DNA of 64,000 nucleotides from Theobroma cacao. Lineage: Eukaryota; Streptophyta; Magnoliopsida; Malvales; Malvaceae. The stretch's first letter is position 1; every line of letters starts with the position of its first letter. This document shows positions 23,358 through 35,053 of this stretch, in pieces. Location: NCBI RefSeq assembly GCF_000208745.1, contig NC_030856.1, positions 15,171,949-15,235,948 on the forward strand. Reading direction: 5' to 3'. The translations under genes and the position numbers were made by a program. Under the pieces are notes generated by a model, which was given only the letters and a program-made list of their open reading frames with translations, ran no database searches and had not been told where the DNA came from.

Positions 23358-24515
23358 TGCAGGATGAAAATGCATGTCAATAATAAATTAATCACTGAAA
23401 AGCAAATATCAAAACTCATAAGAATAAAGAGCTACAATTGAGCCATAAAACAGAAGCCTCTTAGTCGGATAACCAAAGGAGATAGTTAGCTAAAATTCAA
23501 AAGTGAAGTTGGCCAACTCAAGCAGATTTGTGAGACAGAGAATACTTAATCTACCAAGAAGCATGGTTAGTCAACTAAGAGCACACTGCTAGAAATCTCA
23601 ATTACAAGACAAAGAGAATTTAATCAACTAAGAAGCACAGTTAGTCAACTAAGAGCTCACTACCAGAAATTGCAAATTCAAGACAGAGAAAACTTAATCG
23701 ATTAAGAAACACAGTTATTCAACTCAGAGCTGACTACTAGAAATTTTGAATTAAAGACAGAGAAGACTTAATCAATAAAGAAGCATAGTTATTCAACTAA
23801 GAGCACTTTGTTTGAAAATTTGAATTTAAATGCTAAAAGATAGACTAACGGCTAAAACTGACTACAAACTATTTCCAACGGTCTGAAACTGTTAAACATC
23901 TATTAGAGTTGGCTTTTCAAGAATATAAGACACCCCAACGGCTAAGAACAACAAGAGATGCTTCCAAGATAAAAAATAGCTCAAAAATAGCAAAAACTCT
24001 CTCTATCCTTCCTGCACTTCTCTCCAATCTTTGTTCCATTTAGATCAGGTTAGTGATCATAGGTATTACTTTGAATACGTAGAGTGTGTGAGTCACTCTA
24101 AGGAGATTAATCAAGCTTCGGTTAGCTTGATTGGTTGTATGGGTTCTAACTCAGCCTAGGAAAAGTTAGTTTTAGGTTTTGATTGATCTTGGGAAAAACT
24201 GTTGTTAAAGGTTATGGCTAAGCCTATGAAAAGCTATTGTAAAAGCTTGGTGGAAGCTTGGGAATTCCACCATTTATAGTGATTTGGTTTGGAAAATCTT
24301 TGATTGGAAGATCAAGGCAGTGGATGTAGGTATTTGACCGAACCACTATAAATCTTTGTGCATTGTCTGCTCTGTTTTATTTTTCATTTCATTCCTCGTT
24401 AAATCATTCCTTCATCTTGCATTTAACTTCTCATCATTGACCTTTAACTTGCCCCCAAATTGAAGTCAATTTTAGTAATTCACAAAGTGCTATTCACACA
24501 TCTTAAGGATCAACA
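23358..24515 (+). mobile_element. 5' LTR of + strand copia element
   Basis: It ends at ..GATCAACA just before a tRNA-Met-type primer site. The start is placed at the TGTGCAGG after the DUF1985 remnant but is uncertain because the 3' LTR is truncated. It contains a 4 x 74-bp tandem array. Confidence 0.6.
23533..23828. repeat. 74-bp tandem repeat x 4 in copia LTR
   Basis: Units begin at 23533, 23607, 23681 and 23755, exactly 74 bp apart. Each starts 'agacagagaa' and includes a 'cttaatcnattaagaa' dyad and 'agttattcaactaagagc'. It is a candidate enhancer-type LTR repeat. Confidence 0.9.
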
Positions 24516-24517
24516 AG

Positions 24518-24529
24518 TGGTATCAGAGC
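24518..24529 (+). other. primer binding site (initiator tRNA-Met type)
   Basis: TGGTATCAGAGC, the standard plant copia primer site, lies two bases after the 5' LTR end. Confidence 0.85.
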
Positions 24530-24572
24530 CTATTCCTCATTCTTAAGGCTTAACATATTAAGGGAGATCCAA

Positions 24573-26185
24573 ATGGCTCTTCAAAAATCTATAGTTGCTA
24601 AGGGTCAGTCCACAAATAGACCACCTCTGTTTGACGGATCAAACTACCCCTATTGGAGCACTAAAATGTCAATCTACATAAAGGCAATAGATTATTAAAT
24701 GTGGAATGCCATCACTGATGGACCTTTCATCCCCTCAACCATAAATGTTGTGAACAATGAAATGATTCCTAAGCCAAGGTCTGAATGGACTGAAGCTAAA
24801 ACCAAAAAGGTTCAGACAAACTTTAAGGCAATAAACACTCTACATTATGCCTTCACCCTTATTGAGTTTAATAAAGTGTCAAGCTATGCCACTGCCAAAC
24901 AAGTTTGCGACAAACTTAGAATTATCCATGAAGGGACTTCACAAGTCAAGGAGTCTAAAATAGCTCTTCTAACTCACAACTATGAAATGTTCAAGATGGA
25001 ACTTGGTGAAAGCATTACCAGCATGCTTGATAGTTTAACTAACATTACCACTAAACTCAGCCAGTTAGGTAAGCCAATCCCGAAACATGAACTTGTGAAA
25101 AGACTTCTTAAAAGCCTACTTAAAACTTGGAAGCCAAAAGTGACTACTATTCAAGAGGCTAAGGACTTAAATGTCATCACTCTTGATGAAATTTGTGGAT
25201 CTTCTCTCACTCATGAGTTGGAGCTTAAGAAAGAAAAAGAAGAAGATAAGAGAGAAGCAAAAGAAAGGAACAAAAGCATTGCTTTAAAAGCAAGCACTCT
25301 TGAAAAAGAATTAGATAGATTATCATGTGATGATGATGAAGAATTAGCCATGGTAGCAAGAAGATTCAGAAAACTTATAAGACAAAGAGATAGGAGACTG
25401 ACTAAGAAAGGGTACAAAAGATATCAAAGTTCTACATAGAAAATTAGAAATAAAAATGAGCCCAACAAGAAGGAAGATGTTATATGTTTTGAGTGCAAGA
25501 AACTTGGACATTTCAAATCAGAATGCCCCTTGCTGAAGGATGAAACTCCTAAGAAAAATAAAAAATCAAAGAAGGCTATGGTGGTTGCAACCTAGTCTAA
25601 TAATGATGTTTCAAGTTCATATGTTGAAGAAGAAAAACTGAAAAAAAGAGCAAACCTTTGTCTGATGGCCAGAGATGATGAATCCGAGGTATTTTTTGCT
25701 CTTTGTGATATATCAATTGATGAAATTCAAGAAGAACATAAATGCCTCTATGATGAGTTTGAAAACCTTGCATCAAAATATAAGGTTTTAAAAAGAAAGA
25801 CTACACCTCTTGAAAATGATTTGGAAAGATAAGACATGAGTTCAACTCTGTTTTTGAACAAAGAAAGTTTTTTCAAACTGAATTAGAACATTCAAAAATA
25901 GATTTTGAAGTTATGAAATTGAAACTGGACAACAAAACTGAAGCTTTGCAAAAGGCAATAAATGAAAACATTGGTCTTAAGAGTTTAAGAAAAGAAACAT
26001 CAAGAAGAAACACAAACTTCAAGAAAAATTATAATAATTTCTCATCTAGATGTTATGTTTGTGATAAACTTGGTCATCTTTTTTATGACTGTTATAGAAA
26101 AAGAAGCACTCAGAAAACAAAAATGATTTGGATACCAAAAGGATCCTATGTAGCAACTAACCTTCAAAGACCCATCAAGGTATAG
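24573..26185 (+). pseudogene. copia gag (SIRE/Tork-like), decayed
   Basis: ATG at 24573 opens MALQKSIVAKGQS, then PPLFDGSNYPYWSTKM, the usual start of plant copia capsid proteins. A stop at 24696 interrupts an otherwise open frame to 25436 (capsid helices with HEGTSQVKESKI and a Lys/Glu-rich coiled region). A CCHC zinc knuckle (CFECKKLGHFKSEC) lies at about 25486-25530, and a second (CYVCDKLGHLFYDC) at about 26052-26095, followed by IWIPKG. Two knuckles and a long spacer suggest a SIRE-like lineage, but the lineage is not firm. Further stops at 25437, 25593 and around 25830 make it inactive. Confidence 0.8.
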
Positions 26186-26215
26186 ATACTTGCTAAGAAA
26201 AACTAAAAATCTATC

Positions 26216-29200
26216 TTGCAAGTTGATTCAAATCAAGAAGACATATGTTCAAGAGCTCAACTAAAGGAAAAGCAACCATGGCACATGGATAGTGGTTGCT
26301 CAAGACATATGACTAGAAACAAAATGTTATTTACCCAACTGGATAAGAAAAAGGGAGGTACTGTATCTTTTAGAGATGATTTAAAAGGTAAAATTCATGG
26401 TATAGGAACTATTAGTAAGAATTCTCATGCCCAAATTAATCATGTGCTATTTGTTAAAGGTTTAAAGCATAATATATTAAGTATCAATCAATTGTGTGAT
26501 AAAGGCTTTAAGGTACATTTTGATTCATATAAATGTGAAGTGGTAGACATTAATACCAACAAAATTTCATTCATAGGAAAAAGAATAAAAAATATGTATG
26601 TTATATTTCTTAAAGATCTTGAGCTTGATTATGAGACATGTTTTATGGAAAATGATGGACATGATAACTGGTTATGGCATAGAAGACTTGGACATGTGAG
26701 CATGCATACTATCTAGAAATTAATGAGAAGAAATCTGGTTATTGGACTACGTGAACTTAAATTCGAGAATGATAAGATTTATGATGCTTGCCAATTAGGG
26801 AAACAAGTTAGAACATCTTTCAAAGCTAAAAAGGTTATCTTAGCCACTAGACCTCTTGAATTATTGCATATTGATCTATTTGGTCCAATCAACATAACTA
26901 GTCTATGAGGTAAATCATATGGTTTTGTGATAGTTGATGACTATTCTAGGTACACTCGGGTCACTTCCTTGCTCAAAAAAATGATGCATTACTTGCATTT
27001 GCAAATCATTGTAAGAAAGTTCAAAATGAAAAGGACTTGTCATTGTTAGTATTAGAAGTGATCATGGAGGTGAGTTTGAAAGAGATGATTTTGAAAACTT
27101 TTGTAATGAAAAAGGATTGGATCACAACTTTTCTGCACTTAGAACACCTTAGCAAAATGGGGTTGTTGAGGGAAAAAATTGAACTTTAAAAGAAATGGCT
27201 TAAACCACGCTTTGTGAAAATAATTTAACAAAGTATTGGGCAGAAGCTGTCAATATAGCAGCTTACATTTTTAATAGAGTTTCAATAAGGGCCATGATTT
27301 CTAAAACCCCTATGAATTGTACGAAGGCAGAAAACCAAACATTTCCCATTTTAAAAGCATTGGCTGTAAATGCTTTGTTTTGAACAATGGAAAACATTCC
27401 CTTGGAAAATTTGATGCTAAAAGTGATGAGGCAATATTTCTAGGCTATGCATTGAACTCAAAAGCTTATAGATTTTTTAACAAAAGAACTTTAACAATTG
27501 AAGAGTCCATTCATGTAGTTTTTTTATGGAACTAATGCCTTGTAAAAGGAAGTTCTTGTTGATGAAAATCATGCAGAGCACCTTAAGAGACAAATGCAAG
27601 AAATAAGTTTAGAGAATAAGAAAAACAATGAAAAAAACTCTCTTGGAAGAGAAGTAGAAGCTCCATCCTTAAAAAATCTGCAAAGAACTGAAAATCAACA
27701 CAATGACCTTCCAAAGAGTTGAAAATATGCCAAAGATCACCCGTAAGAGCAAGTTATTGCCTATCCTTTAGAAGGAGTTAAAACTAGAAGAGGAATTAAA
27801 GAAACACGTGAATTCTCAGCCTTTATCTCACAAATCGAGCCTAAAAACTTTGAAGAGGCAGAAAAAGAATAAAGTTGGATATTGGCCATGCAAGAAGAAC
27901 TTGAACAATTTGAAAGAAACTAAGTATGGACATTGGTTTCTAGGCCATTCAATTACCCAATTGTTGGTACAAAGTGGGTGTTCAGGAACAAGGTAGATGA
28001 GCAAGGTAATGTTATAAGAAACAAAGCTAGGCTAGTGGCTCAAGGATATAATTAGGAAGAAGCTATTGACTACGATGAAACATTTGCTCCTGTTGCTAGG
28101 ATAGAAGCCATAAGATTATTGCTTGCATTTGCATGTTTCATGAATTTCAAATTATTTCAAATGAATGTGAAAAGTGCATTTTTAAATGGTCTCATTCAAT
28201 AAGAAGTCTATGTCAAATAACGCCCAAAATTTAAGGATTTTGAAAAACCTGATTATGTTTTCAAACTACATAACACCTTATATGGATTAAAACAAGCTCT
28301 AAGAGCTTGGTATGAAAGACTGTCAAAGTTCTTAGTTGAAAAAGGGTATATTAGAGGAAGTATTGACACAACACTATTTATTACGAAATACTTAAATGAT
28401 TTAATTATTGTTCAAATTTATATAGATGATATTGTATTTGATGCTACTAATGAAGCTTTGTGTGAGAACTTTACTGAAGAAATGCAAGGTGAATTTGAAA
28501 GGAGCATGATGGGTGAACTGAAATTCTTTCTTGGCCTTCAAATCTAACAATGCAAGGATGGTATCTTTATCAATGAAGAAAAATACATTCAAGACATGCT
28601 AAAACGGTTTGATGTGATGAAGTTGAAGTCAATCAGCACTCCAATGAGTCCCTCTACCAAGCTTGATAAAGATGAAAAAGGAAAAAGTGTTGATCAAAAA
28701 CTTTATAGAGGTATGATTGGATCTTTACTTTACTTAGCTGCTAGTAGATCCGACATTCAATTTAGTGTATGCTTGTGTGCATGTTTTCAATCACATCCTA
28801 AAGAGTCACATTTAACTACTATAAAAAGAATCTTTAGGTACCTCTTGGACACACAAAGTTTAGTATTATGGTCTCCTAGAGGTTATCTTTTAGTCTTATT
28901 AGATACTTTGATGCTGATGTTGCTGGAAGTAAAATGGATAGGAAAAGTACTAGTGGCACCTATCAGTTTCTAGGAAATATGCTTGTATTCTGGTTAAGTA
29001 AAAAACAAAACTCTATTGCACTCTTAACAGCTGAAGCTAAATACATATCCTTAGGTAGTTGCTATGCTCAAATTATATAGATTAAACAATAATTAACAGA
29101 TTTTGGAGTAACCATGCATAATATACCCATATATTGTGATAACACAAGTGCTATAAACATCTCAAAAAATCCAATTCAATACTTTAAAACCAAGCACATT

Positions 29201-29376
29201 GAAATTCGACATCATTCGACATCGTTTTATCCAAGATCATGTGCTTAAGGGAGACATTAAGATTGAATTTGTCAACACCTTGCATCTATTGGCTCACATA
29301 TTTACCAAACCCTTAAATAAGGAAAGATTTTGTGAAATTAGGAGAGATCTAGGAATGCTTAATGTAAATGAACTTT
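26216..29376 (+). pseudogene. copia pol: protease, integrase, RT, RNase H (decayed)
   Basis: Domains run in copia order. The protease has a DSGCSRHM motif near 26287. The integrase zinc part (LWHRRLGH..CQLGKQ) lies near 26672-26805, followed by PLELLHIDLFGP, DDYSRYT and SDHGGEF near 27055. RT follows, with KWVFRNK and KARLVAQGY near 27980-28050, an intact YIDDIVF near 28430, and LYGLKQ. RNase H follows (DADVAGSKMDRKST, then TKHIEI) with FTKPL near 29303. There is at least one frameshift in the integrase and many in-frame stops. Several stops fit Gln or Trp codons hit by C-to-T or G-to-A changes. It cannot make a polyprotein. Confidence 0.85.
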
Positions 29377-29399
29377 AGGTAAATCCCTTTAGTTTTTTT

Positions 29400-29702
29400 T
29401 TTATAAGACAGTAGACACTTAGCTAATCAAGAAAATCATTTAATTAATTAAAAGCATTCTGTGTTGATCCTTTTATTCAGAGTGATTAACTTAGTCAGTT
29501 AAATGTAAAACTTAACCAGCTAAGTAACTGAAATATTATAAAGTTATTTGAATGAGAAAAAAAAAGGGAGAATAGGGAAAGGAAAAACGGTCTTCTTGAA
29601 AAACAATAATTGAGAGCCAAAATTTTGAATTTTGAAAAAGGGGTAACTAACCTTATTTAAAGAAGGAAAGTAAAAAGCTCTCTTAACTTCACACTCTCTC
29701 TT
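29400..29702 (+). mobile_element. truncated 3' LTR of + strand copia element
   Basis: Diverged counterparts of the 5' LTR are visible: taa-rich dyads near 29440-29520, an 'aacggtct' block near 29587 and the 'aaaagctctctt..cactctctct' block near 29672. The sequence passes into an A-family LTR at about 29703, so the distal part of the 3' LTR is lost. The exact start was not determined. Confidence 0.5.
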
Positions 29703-30970
29703 TATATGTAAATATGTGTGTTATAGGAAATTGATGGATAGTGGTTTATGGTTGTAATGCATGTGAAATTTGACATGTTAAACCTTGAGAAATTGTTATG
29801 TGTTTCATATTGGTTTTGAACATTTCAAGCAGGGTGGTTTTCTTTGGGAGAAAGGGAAATTTTCATTTGATGCCCTGTATTNNNNNNNNNNNNNNNNNNN
29901 NNNNNNNNNNNNNNNNNNNNNNNNNNNNNNNNNNNNNNNNNNNNNNNNNNNNNNNNNNNNNNNNNNNNNNNNNNNNNNNNNNNNNNNNNNNNNNNNNNNN
30001 NNNNNNNNNNNNNNNNNNNNNNNNNNNNNNNNNNNNNNNNNNNNNNNNNNNNNNNNNNNNNNNNNNNNNNNNNNNNNNNNNNNNNNNNNNNNNNNNNNNN
30101 NNNNNNNNNNNNNNNNNNNNNNNNNNNNNNNNNNNNNNNNNNNNNNNNNNNNNNNNNNNNNNNNNNNNNNNNNNNNNNNNNNNNNNNNNNNNNNNNNNNN
30201 NNNNNNNNNNNNNNNNNNNNNNNNNNNNNNNNNNNNNNNNNNNNNNNNNNNNNNNNNNNNNNNNNNNNNNNNNNNNNNNNNNNNNNNNNNNNNNNNNNNN
30301 NNNNNNNNNNNNNNNNNNNNNNNNNNNNNNNNNNNNNNNNNNNNNNNNNNNNNNNNNNNNNNNNNNNNNNNNNNNNNNNNNNNNNNNNNNNNNNNNNNNN
30401 NNNNNNNNNNNNNNNNNNNNNNNNNNNNNNNNNNNNNNNNNNTGAGGGGTTTTTAATAAGAATAGAAACAAATTGCATTGTTTTGAAAAAGAATGCATCA
30501 TGATTTCATTAAAGATTCCTTATGGTATGCTTGTTCCCTTCCTTGTTCACTCACTGGGTTTATACTCACCATTTTCAAATTCATGTTTTCAAATCACGAG
30601 GCAGCCGGTAACTAGGACGAGGTGTCCTTGTAGACCTGTGTCCATCTTTTTGTAGGTGTCTCGGCATTTAGTAGCTGTACATTCATCCCAGTCCCTCCGC
30701 TGGAAGTCGAGTGTTATTTTGTTTTGTATAGACAAACTTAATGTAAATTATTAGAATACATGTTGTAGACATTATATGTAATTTTTTAAGGAGTAATGCC
30801 AGTACGAGTTTGCAATGTATATCAGTATTTTGATTCAAAAGTATGAAATATGACTTAGCGATATTTGTTGGAATGATAAGTAAGATAAATCGATAGGCTT
30901 GCTTGGGCTTAATAGACTACGTTTATTGGGCCCTTGCACCGGTCATGGCCTGAAAATTTGGGTCGTGACA
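29703..30970 (+). mobile_element. LTR family A, 3' part (copy 4), with assembly gap
   Basis: The left end corresponds to the region after the VNTR in the copy at 31168 (about 32600). The right end finishes GGTCGTGACA at 30970. Positions 29882-30442 are N. By comparison with 32755-34115, the missing stretch is the palindrome-rich block. Confidence 0.75.
29882..30442. other. assembly gap (561 N)
   Basis: Run of N. Open frames drawn through it are meaningless. Confidence 1.
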
Positions 30971-31167
30971 AACGGTAACCTTTCATCCTCAAAATTTAGG
31001 AATAAGATTCATGAGGATAGATTTAGGAAAACAGAGAAGACACTCATCTCTTGTGGCAAATACATTGATTGGGATAGCTTCAATGAAGTTCCAGAGATTA
31101 AAGAGGGTCTGTCTGAATACTTTGAAGAAATAAAATTCGAGAAATTGAGTGTTTTTAAGAATATAAC
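30971..31167 (+). pseudogene. fragment resembling plant 'putative transposon protein' (PF20167-like)
   Basis: Between two A elements an open stretch reads SSSKFRNKIHEDRFRKTEKT, then a Cys-containing IDWDSF and PEIKEGL motif. These patterns (KFRN..ED.FRK..., DWDSF..VPEI) resemble the N-terminal region of widespread plant transposon-associated proteins described as Transposase_32/PF20167. It is only about 65 codons long, with both ends cut by A-family LTRs. The family call is from memory of motifs. Confidence 0.35.
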
Positions 31168-32389
31168 TGTGAGACCTTAATCTTTATAGACTCGTCACTA
31201 GGTGTAGACGTGATAACACGGGCTAGGGGTAATTTCGTCATTTCTTTAGTAATCCCCTAGAAGTAGACTTTCAAACAATATTGAGGCCTAAGTAGGCCTA
31301 AGGCATAGATGAATGATGAAAATAAGGGTAAAATGACGAAGAAAATTAAAATAATGATGATTTCCAAGGTAGGAGCAAAATGGTTATTTTTCATCTCGGG
31401 TCAAAATTTTAAGTTTTCACAAACTCAAGTATTTTTAGACCATTGTAGACCTGGCCTCAGTGTCAAAAGAGTAAAAAGATTTTTCGAAAGATTGGAGAAG
31501 AACAAGCTAACTTGCTAAAGGCATTTTCGTAATTTAAGTGGAGTTGGATAAGATTGAGCTATAAATATCATCTTCTAGCAGCTTCTTCTTCTTCTTCTTA
31601 TTATTCCTCCCATCTCAAGTTGTTTTCATCCTCCATGGAAGCTTGTTATGAAACCTCCATAACCTCTCTCAAGATAGCTCCAATCTTCATACTTTTGTGC
31701 ACTTTTGCATAGAACCTTTGTGCTCTTTCACTCTCTCACTTTTAAACCCTTGAAAAAATCTTACTTTCATACTTTCTCTCACTAGCTAGGTGTTTAAAGA
31801 GAGAAAAATGGAGCTTTTATAATAGCTTGAAAAATTATTGGAAAGAATTTCAAATTTACAAAGCTACCAAGGTGAGTAGTAAATTAGAGTTGATCTTTAA
31901 GTGTTGAGAATGGCTAGCGATTAGACTTGTGAGTGTTTTGTAGTTAAGGTTGATCATTCATTTTAGAGTGATGAGGATAGTGAAAATAGATAGCTATTTA
32001 ATGGCAACTGGATGCTAGTTAGGAGATAACTTTTAGAATTTATAGTTGTATGAATTGAGTTAATTGTGATGCCAATGTGATGATAGGTTCCAACGAAGCC
32101 CCACCGTCCCATTTGGAACAATAGAGGAAGTTGGAGTTGAGTAAAGATTTAACGAATACTGGTGAGTGAACTTGCATTTCAAAAATTTCTTTGGGAAATG
32201 TAGATGTATTTGGGGTGAAACATTTGAATGATTTTTATCCAACTTTTCTTTAAAAATATACTTGGGGAACAAGCCTTTAGTGAAATGTTTTTATCTTGTG
32301 AAAATATGTCATATAAATGGTTCCCGTGTTATCACAATATGTTGATATGTATAATATGCATTGGATGTTCCTTTTTGTGTGATGATGAT

Positions 32390-32560
32390 GACCCAACTAT
32401 GTGCGTGTGAGAGTGCACATGAGCTGATGATGACCTAGCCATGTGCGTGTGGGAGTGCACATGAGCTGATGATGACCTAGCCATGTGCGAGTGGGGAGTG
32501 CACATGAGCTGATGATGACCTAGCTATGTGCCAGTAGGGAATGTACATGAGCTTATGATG
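32390..32560. repeat. VNTR in LTR A copy 3, about 45 bp x 4
   Basis: Units carry 'gatgatgacctagccatgtg' followed by 'cgagtggggagtgcacatga'. The sequence differs from the VNTRs of copies 1 and 2 although the position is equivalent. Confidence 0.8.
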
Positions 32561-32779
32561 GCAGGATGGTATGCATGATGATGTATATTTATATATATAT
32601 ATATAAATATGTGGGCTATAGAAAGTTCATGAGTATGGTATATGGTTGTAATACATGTGAATCTTACATGTTAAACCTTGGAAACTTTTCTAAGCATGTT
32701 CAAGTTGATTTTGTCCTTGAAGCTAAATGGCCTTTTCTTGAGAGAATGAAAACTTGTTGTTGGTGTCCTGTTTCTCGTT

Positions 32780-32940
32780 GCAGCGAAAAACTCTCATGTT
32801 TGGAGGGTTACATCGACTGAATTCTTACTGCAGTGAGAAAGTTGCTAAAGCTTCTCGCTGTAACGAGAAACTTTCTGTTTTGCTGCTTGAATTTTGTGCA
32901 GCGAGAATGGATTTTCACTGTAGCGAGAAACTTTTTATCT
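32780..32940. repeat. palindrome boxes in LTR A copy 3
   Basis: Degenerate CTCGCTGCAGCGAG boxes near 32778, 32826, 32854 and 32915. Confidence 0.75.
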
Positions 32941-33608
32941 TGCTTGCTTATTATCCTGTCCGATTGCTGCCCTATTTTCCACTTCTTTGGTACCATAGTT
33001 GAGCATGGACTTCCAACATTAAAATATTAATTAATTAAGTTTGAAATGAGGAGGTTTGGTGAGAAACCCTCGGCCAGTTGAGAAACCCTCGGCCAGTTGA
33101 TAATTTGAGCCAAATTTCATTGCAGCGGAAAGATAAATGCATCATGATTTCTTTAAATTTTTCTTATTGTTTGCTTGTTCCCTTCCTTGTTCACTCACTA
33201 GGTTTATAGTCACCATTTTCAACTTCATGTTTTCAGATCAGAAGGCAGCCGGTAACTAGGTCGAGGTGTCCTTGTAGATTAGTCTCCTTGGTAGGTATCT
33301 CGGCATTCAATAGCTATACTTTCACTTGCATCTCTCCGCTGGAAGTCAAGTATCCCTTTTCTTGTGTAAAGACAAACCCAATGTAAATTATTATGACATG
33401 TGTTTTAGACAATATATGTATATTTGATTGTTAATGCCACTATCAAATGGCAATGGTTAGCATTATTTTGAATTGGAATTATGAAATATAACTTTAGCAA
33501 CTTTTGATGGAATGATGAACAAATCATATAGATAGGCTTGCTTGGGTCTAATGGGCTATGCCCATTGGGTCCATGCGCTGGTCATGGCCTGAAATTTGGG
33601 TCGTAACA

Positions 33609-34637
33609 AAAATGGCCTTTCTTGACATAATGAGAACTTTTTCTTGGTGTTCTATTTCTCGCTGTAGCGAGAATCATTCTTGTTGCAGCAAGAAACTCTC
33701 GGGTTGGAAGGCTAGTTGTAGCCCTGTAACTCACTGCATTCTCGCTGCAGCAAGATGTCTACAGGAAATTTCACTGCAGCAAGAAACCTTCTGTTGTGGT
33801 TGTTACTTTGTTTGGTTACTGCCCTATTTTCCACTTCTTTAGCACCATAGTTGATCATGGACTTCCAACATCAAGGAATTAATTAATTAAGCTTGAAATG
33901 AGGGGTTTTAATGAGAAACCTTCGGCCAACTAATACTTTGAGCCCAAAATTTGCTACAGTGAAAATTCATTAGCTGCAGCGAAAATGCCTTTCTGTTGTA
34001 GCGAAGACCTGTCATTTCACTTGACTTGCTTGAATGTTATTAAAGTTTTCACTTTTCAAATTCTTTATTATGTATGGATCCTTCATCATCAAGTGATTAA
34101 CCAATTAAAGGTTTAATGAGGGATTTTAATAAGAATTAAACTAAATTGCATTGTTTTTGAAAATAAGTGCATCATGATTTCTTAACTTTTCTTATCGATT
34201 GCTTGTTCCCTTCCTTTGTTCACTCAATAGGTTTATACTCATTGTTTTCAACTTCATGTTTTCAGATCAAGAGGCAGTCGGTAACTAGGTCGAGGTGTCC
34301 TTGTAGATTCGTCTCCTTAGTAGGTATCTCGGCATTCAATAGTAGAACTTTCGCCCAAGTCTCTCCGCTGGAAGTCGAGTATCCCTTTTGTTGTATATAG
34401 TTAACCCGATGTAAATTATTAAGATATATGTTTTAGACAATATATGTATATTTTGATTGGTAATGCCACTATGAGATGGCAATGGTTAGCATTATTTTGA
34501 ATTGAAATTATGAAATATAACTTTAACAACTTTTGATGGAATGATGAATAGGTCATATAGATGGGCTTGCTTAGGCTTAGTGGGCTATGTCTATTGGGCC
34601 CATGCTCTAGTCATGGCCTAAAATTTGGGTCGTGACA
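33609..34637 (+). mobile_element. partial tandem duplicate of LTR A 3' third
   Basis: It begins 'aaatggcctttcttga', matching 32727, and runs through palindromes (33658-33790, 33960-34000) and the conserved 3' block to GGGTCGTGACA at 34637. So 32727-33608 and 33609-34637 are a direct tandem pair. This copy keeps palindrome boxes deleted from the first, explaining the length difference. Confidence 0.75.
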
Positions 34638-35053
34638 TATAAGCCATATGTAGCAAAAATTAGAGCACAAACTTAATGAATCTTTCTTCAATTTAATTTG
34701 TATAGACATATAGTAAATTAATTGGGAGAAGTATTTTTATGAGAAACTCGACAAAGACTTGTAAATAATTTAGGACTCTAGGTTAGCAATTTAATCCATT
34801 AAACTAAGTTAAAAGAGAGAGATAATAATCAGATGAAATATTAAGGATTATTATAATCTTAGGTTTGGTAGTTAAGTGAGTTTTATTTACTATTTTATTT
34901 TAGTTTTAATTTTTTTTCTATTTTAATTGTTTGGATAAAATTAGGGTGTTATAATTTTAGTAGTTAATAGTAGGAATTAAACAATTCTCCATGGGAACGA
35001 TACTCTACTTCATTATTATATTACTTGTTAACGATACGTGCACTTGCGTGAGA
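34638..35053 (+). mobile_element. LTR family B fragment
   Basis: Matches the last 440 bp of the solo LTR at 7929-9456, from 'tataagccatatgtag' to 'gtgcacttgcgtgag', but lacks both the 5' two-thirds and the terminal CAACAACA. It abuts gypsy gag. Confidence 0.8.

Larger units (their letters stand above)
31168..33608 (+). mobile_element. LTR family A, copy 3
   Basis: It starts TGTGAGACC at 31168 and ends GGGTCGTAACA at 33608. Internal order matches copies 1 and 2: polypyrimidine block near 31580, 'ggtgagtgaacttgcat' near 32160, VNTR at 32390-32560, palindromes at 32780-32940, conserved 'cactaggtttatagtcacc' block near 33200. A duplicate of its 3' third follows directly. Confidence 0.75.

Noticed and set aside
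29785..30501. Open frames of over 200 codons on both strands
   Set aside because: Almost entirely N. The frames are an effect of the assembly gap. The same applies to 36306-36680.
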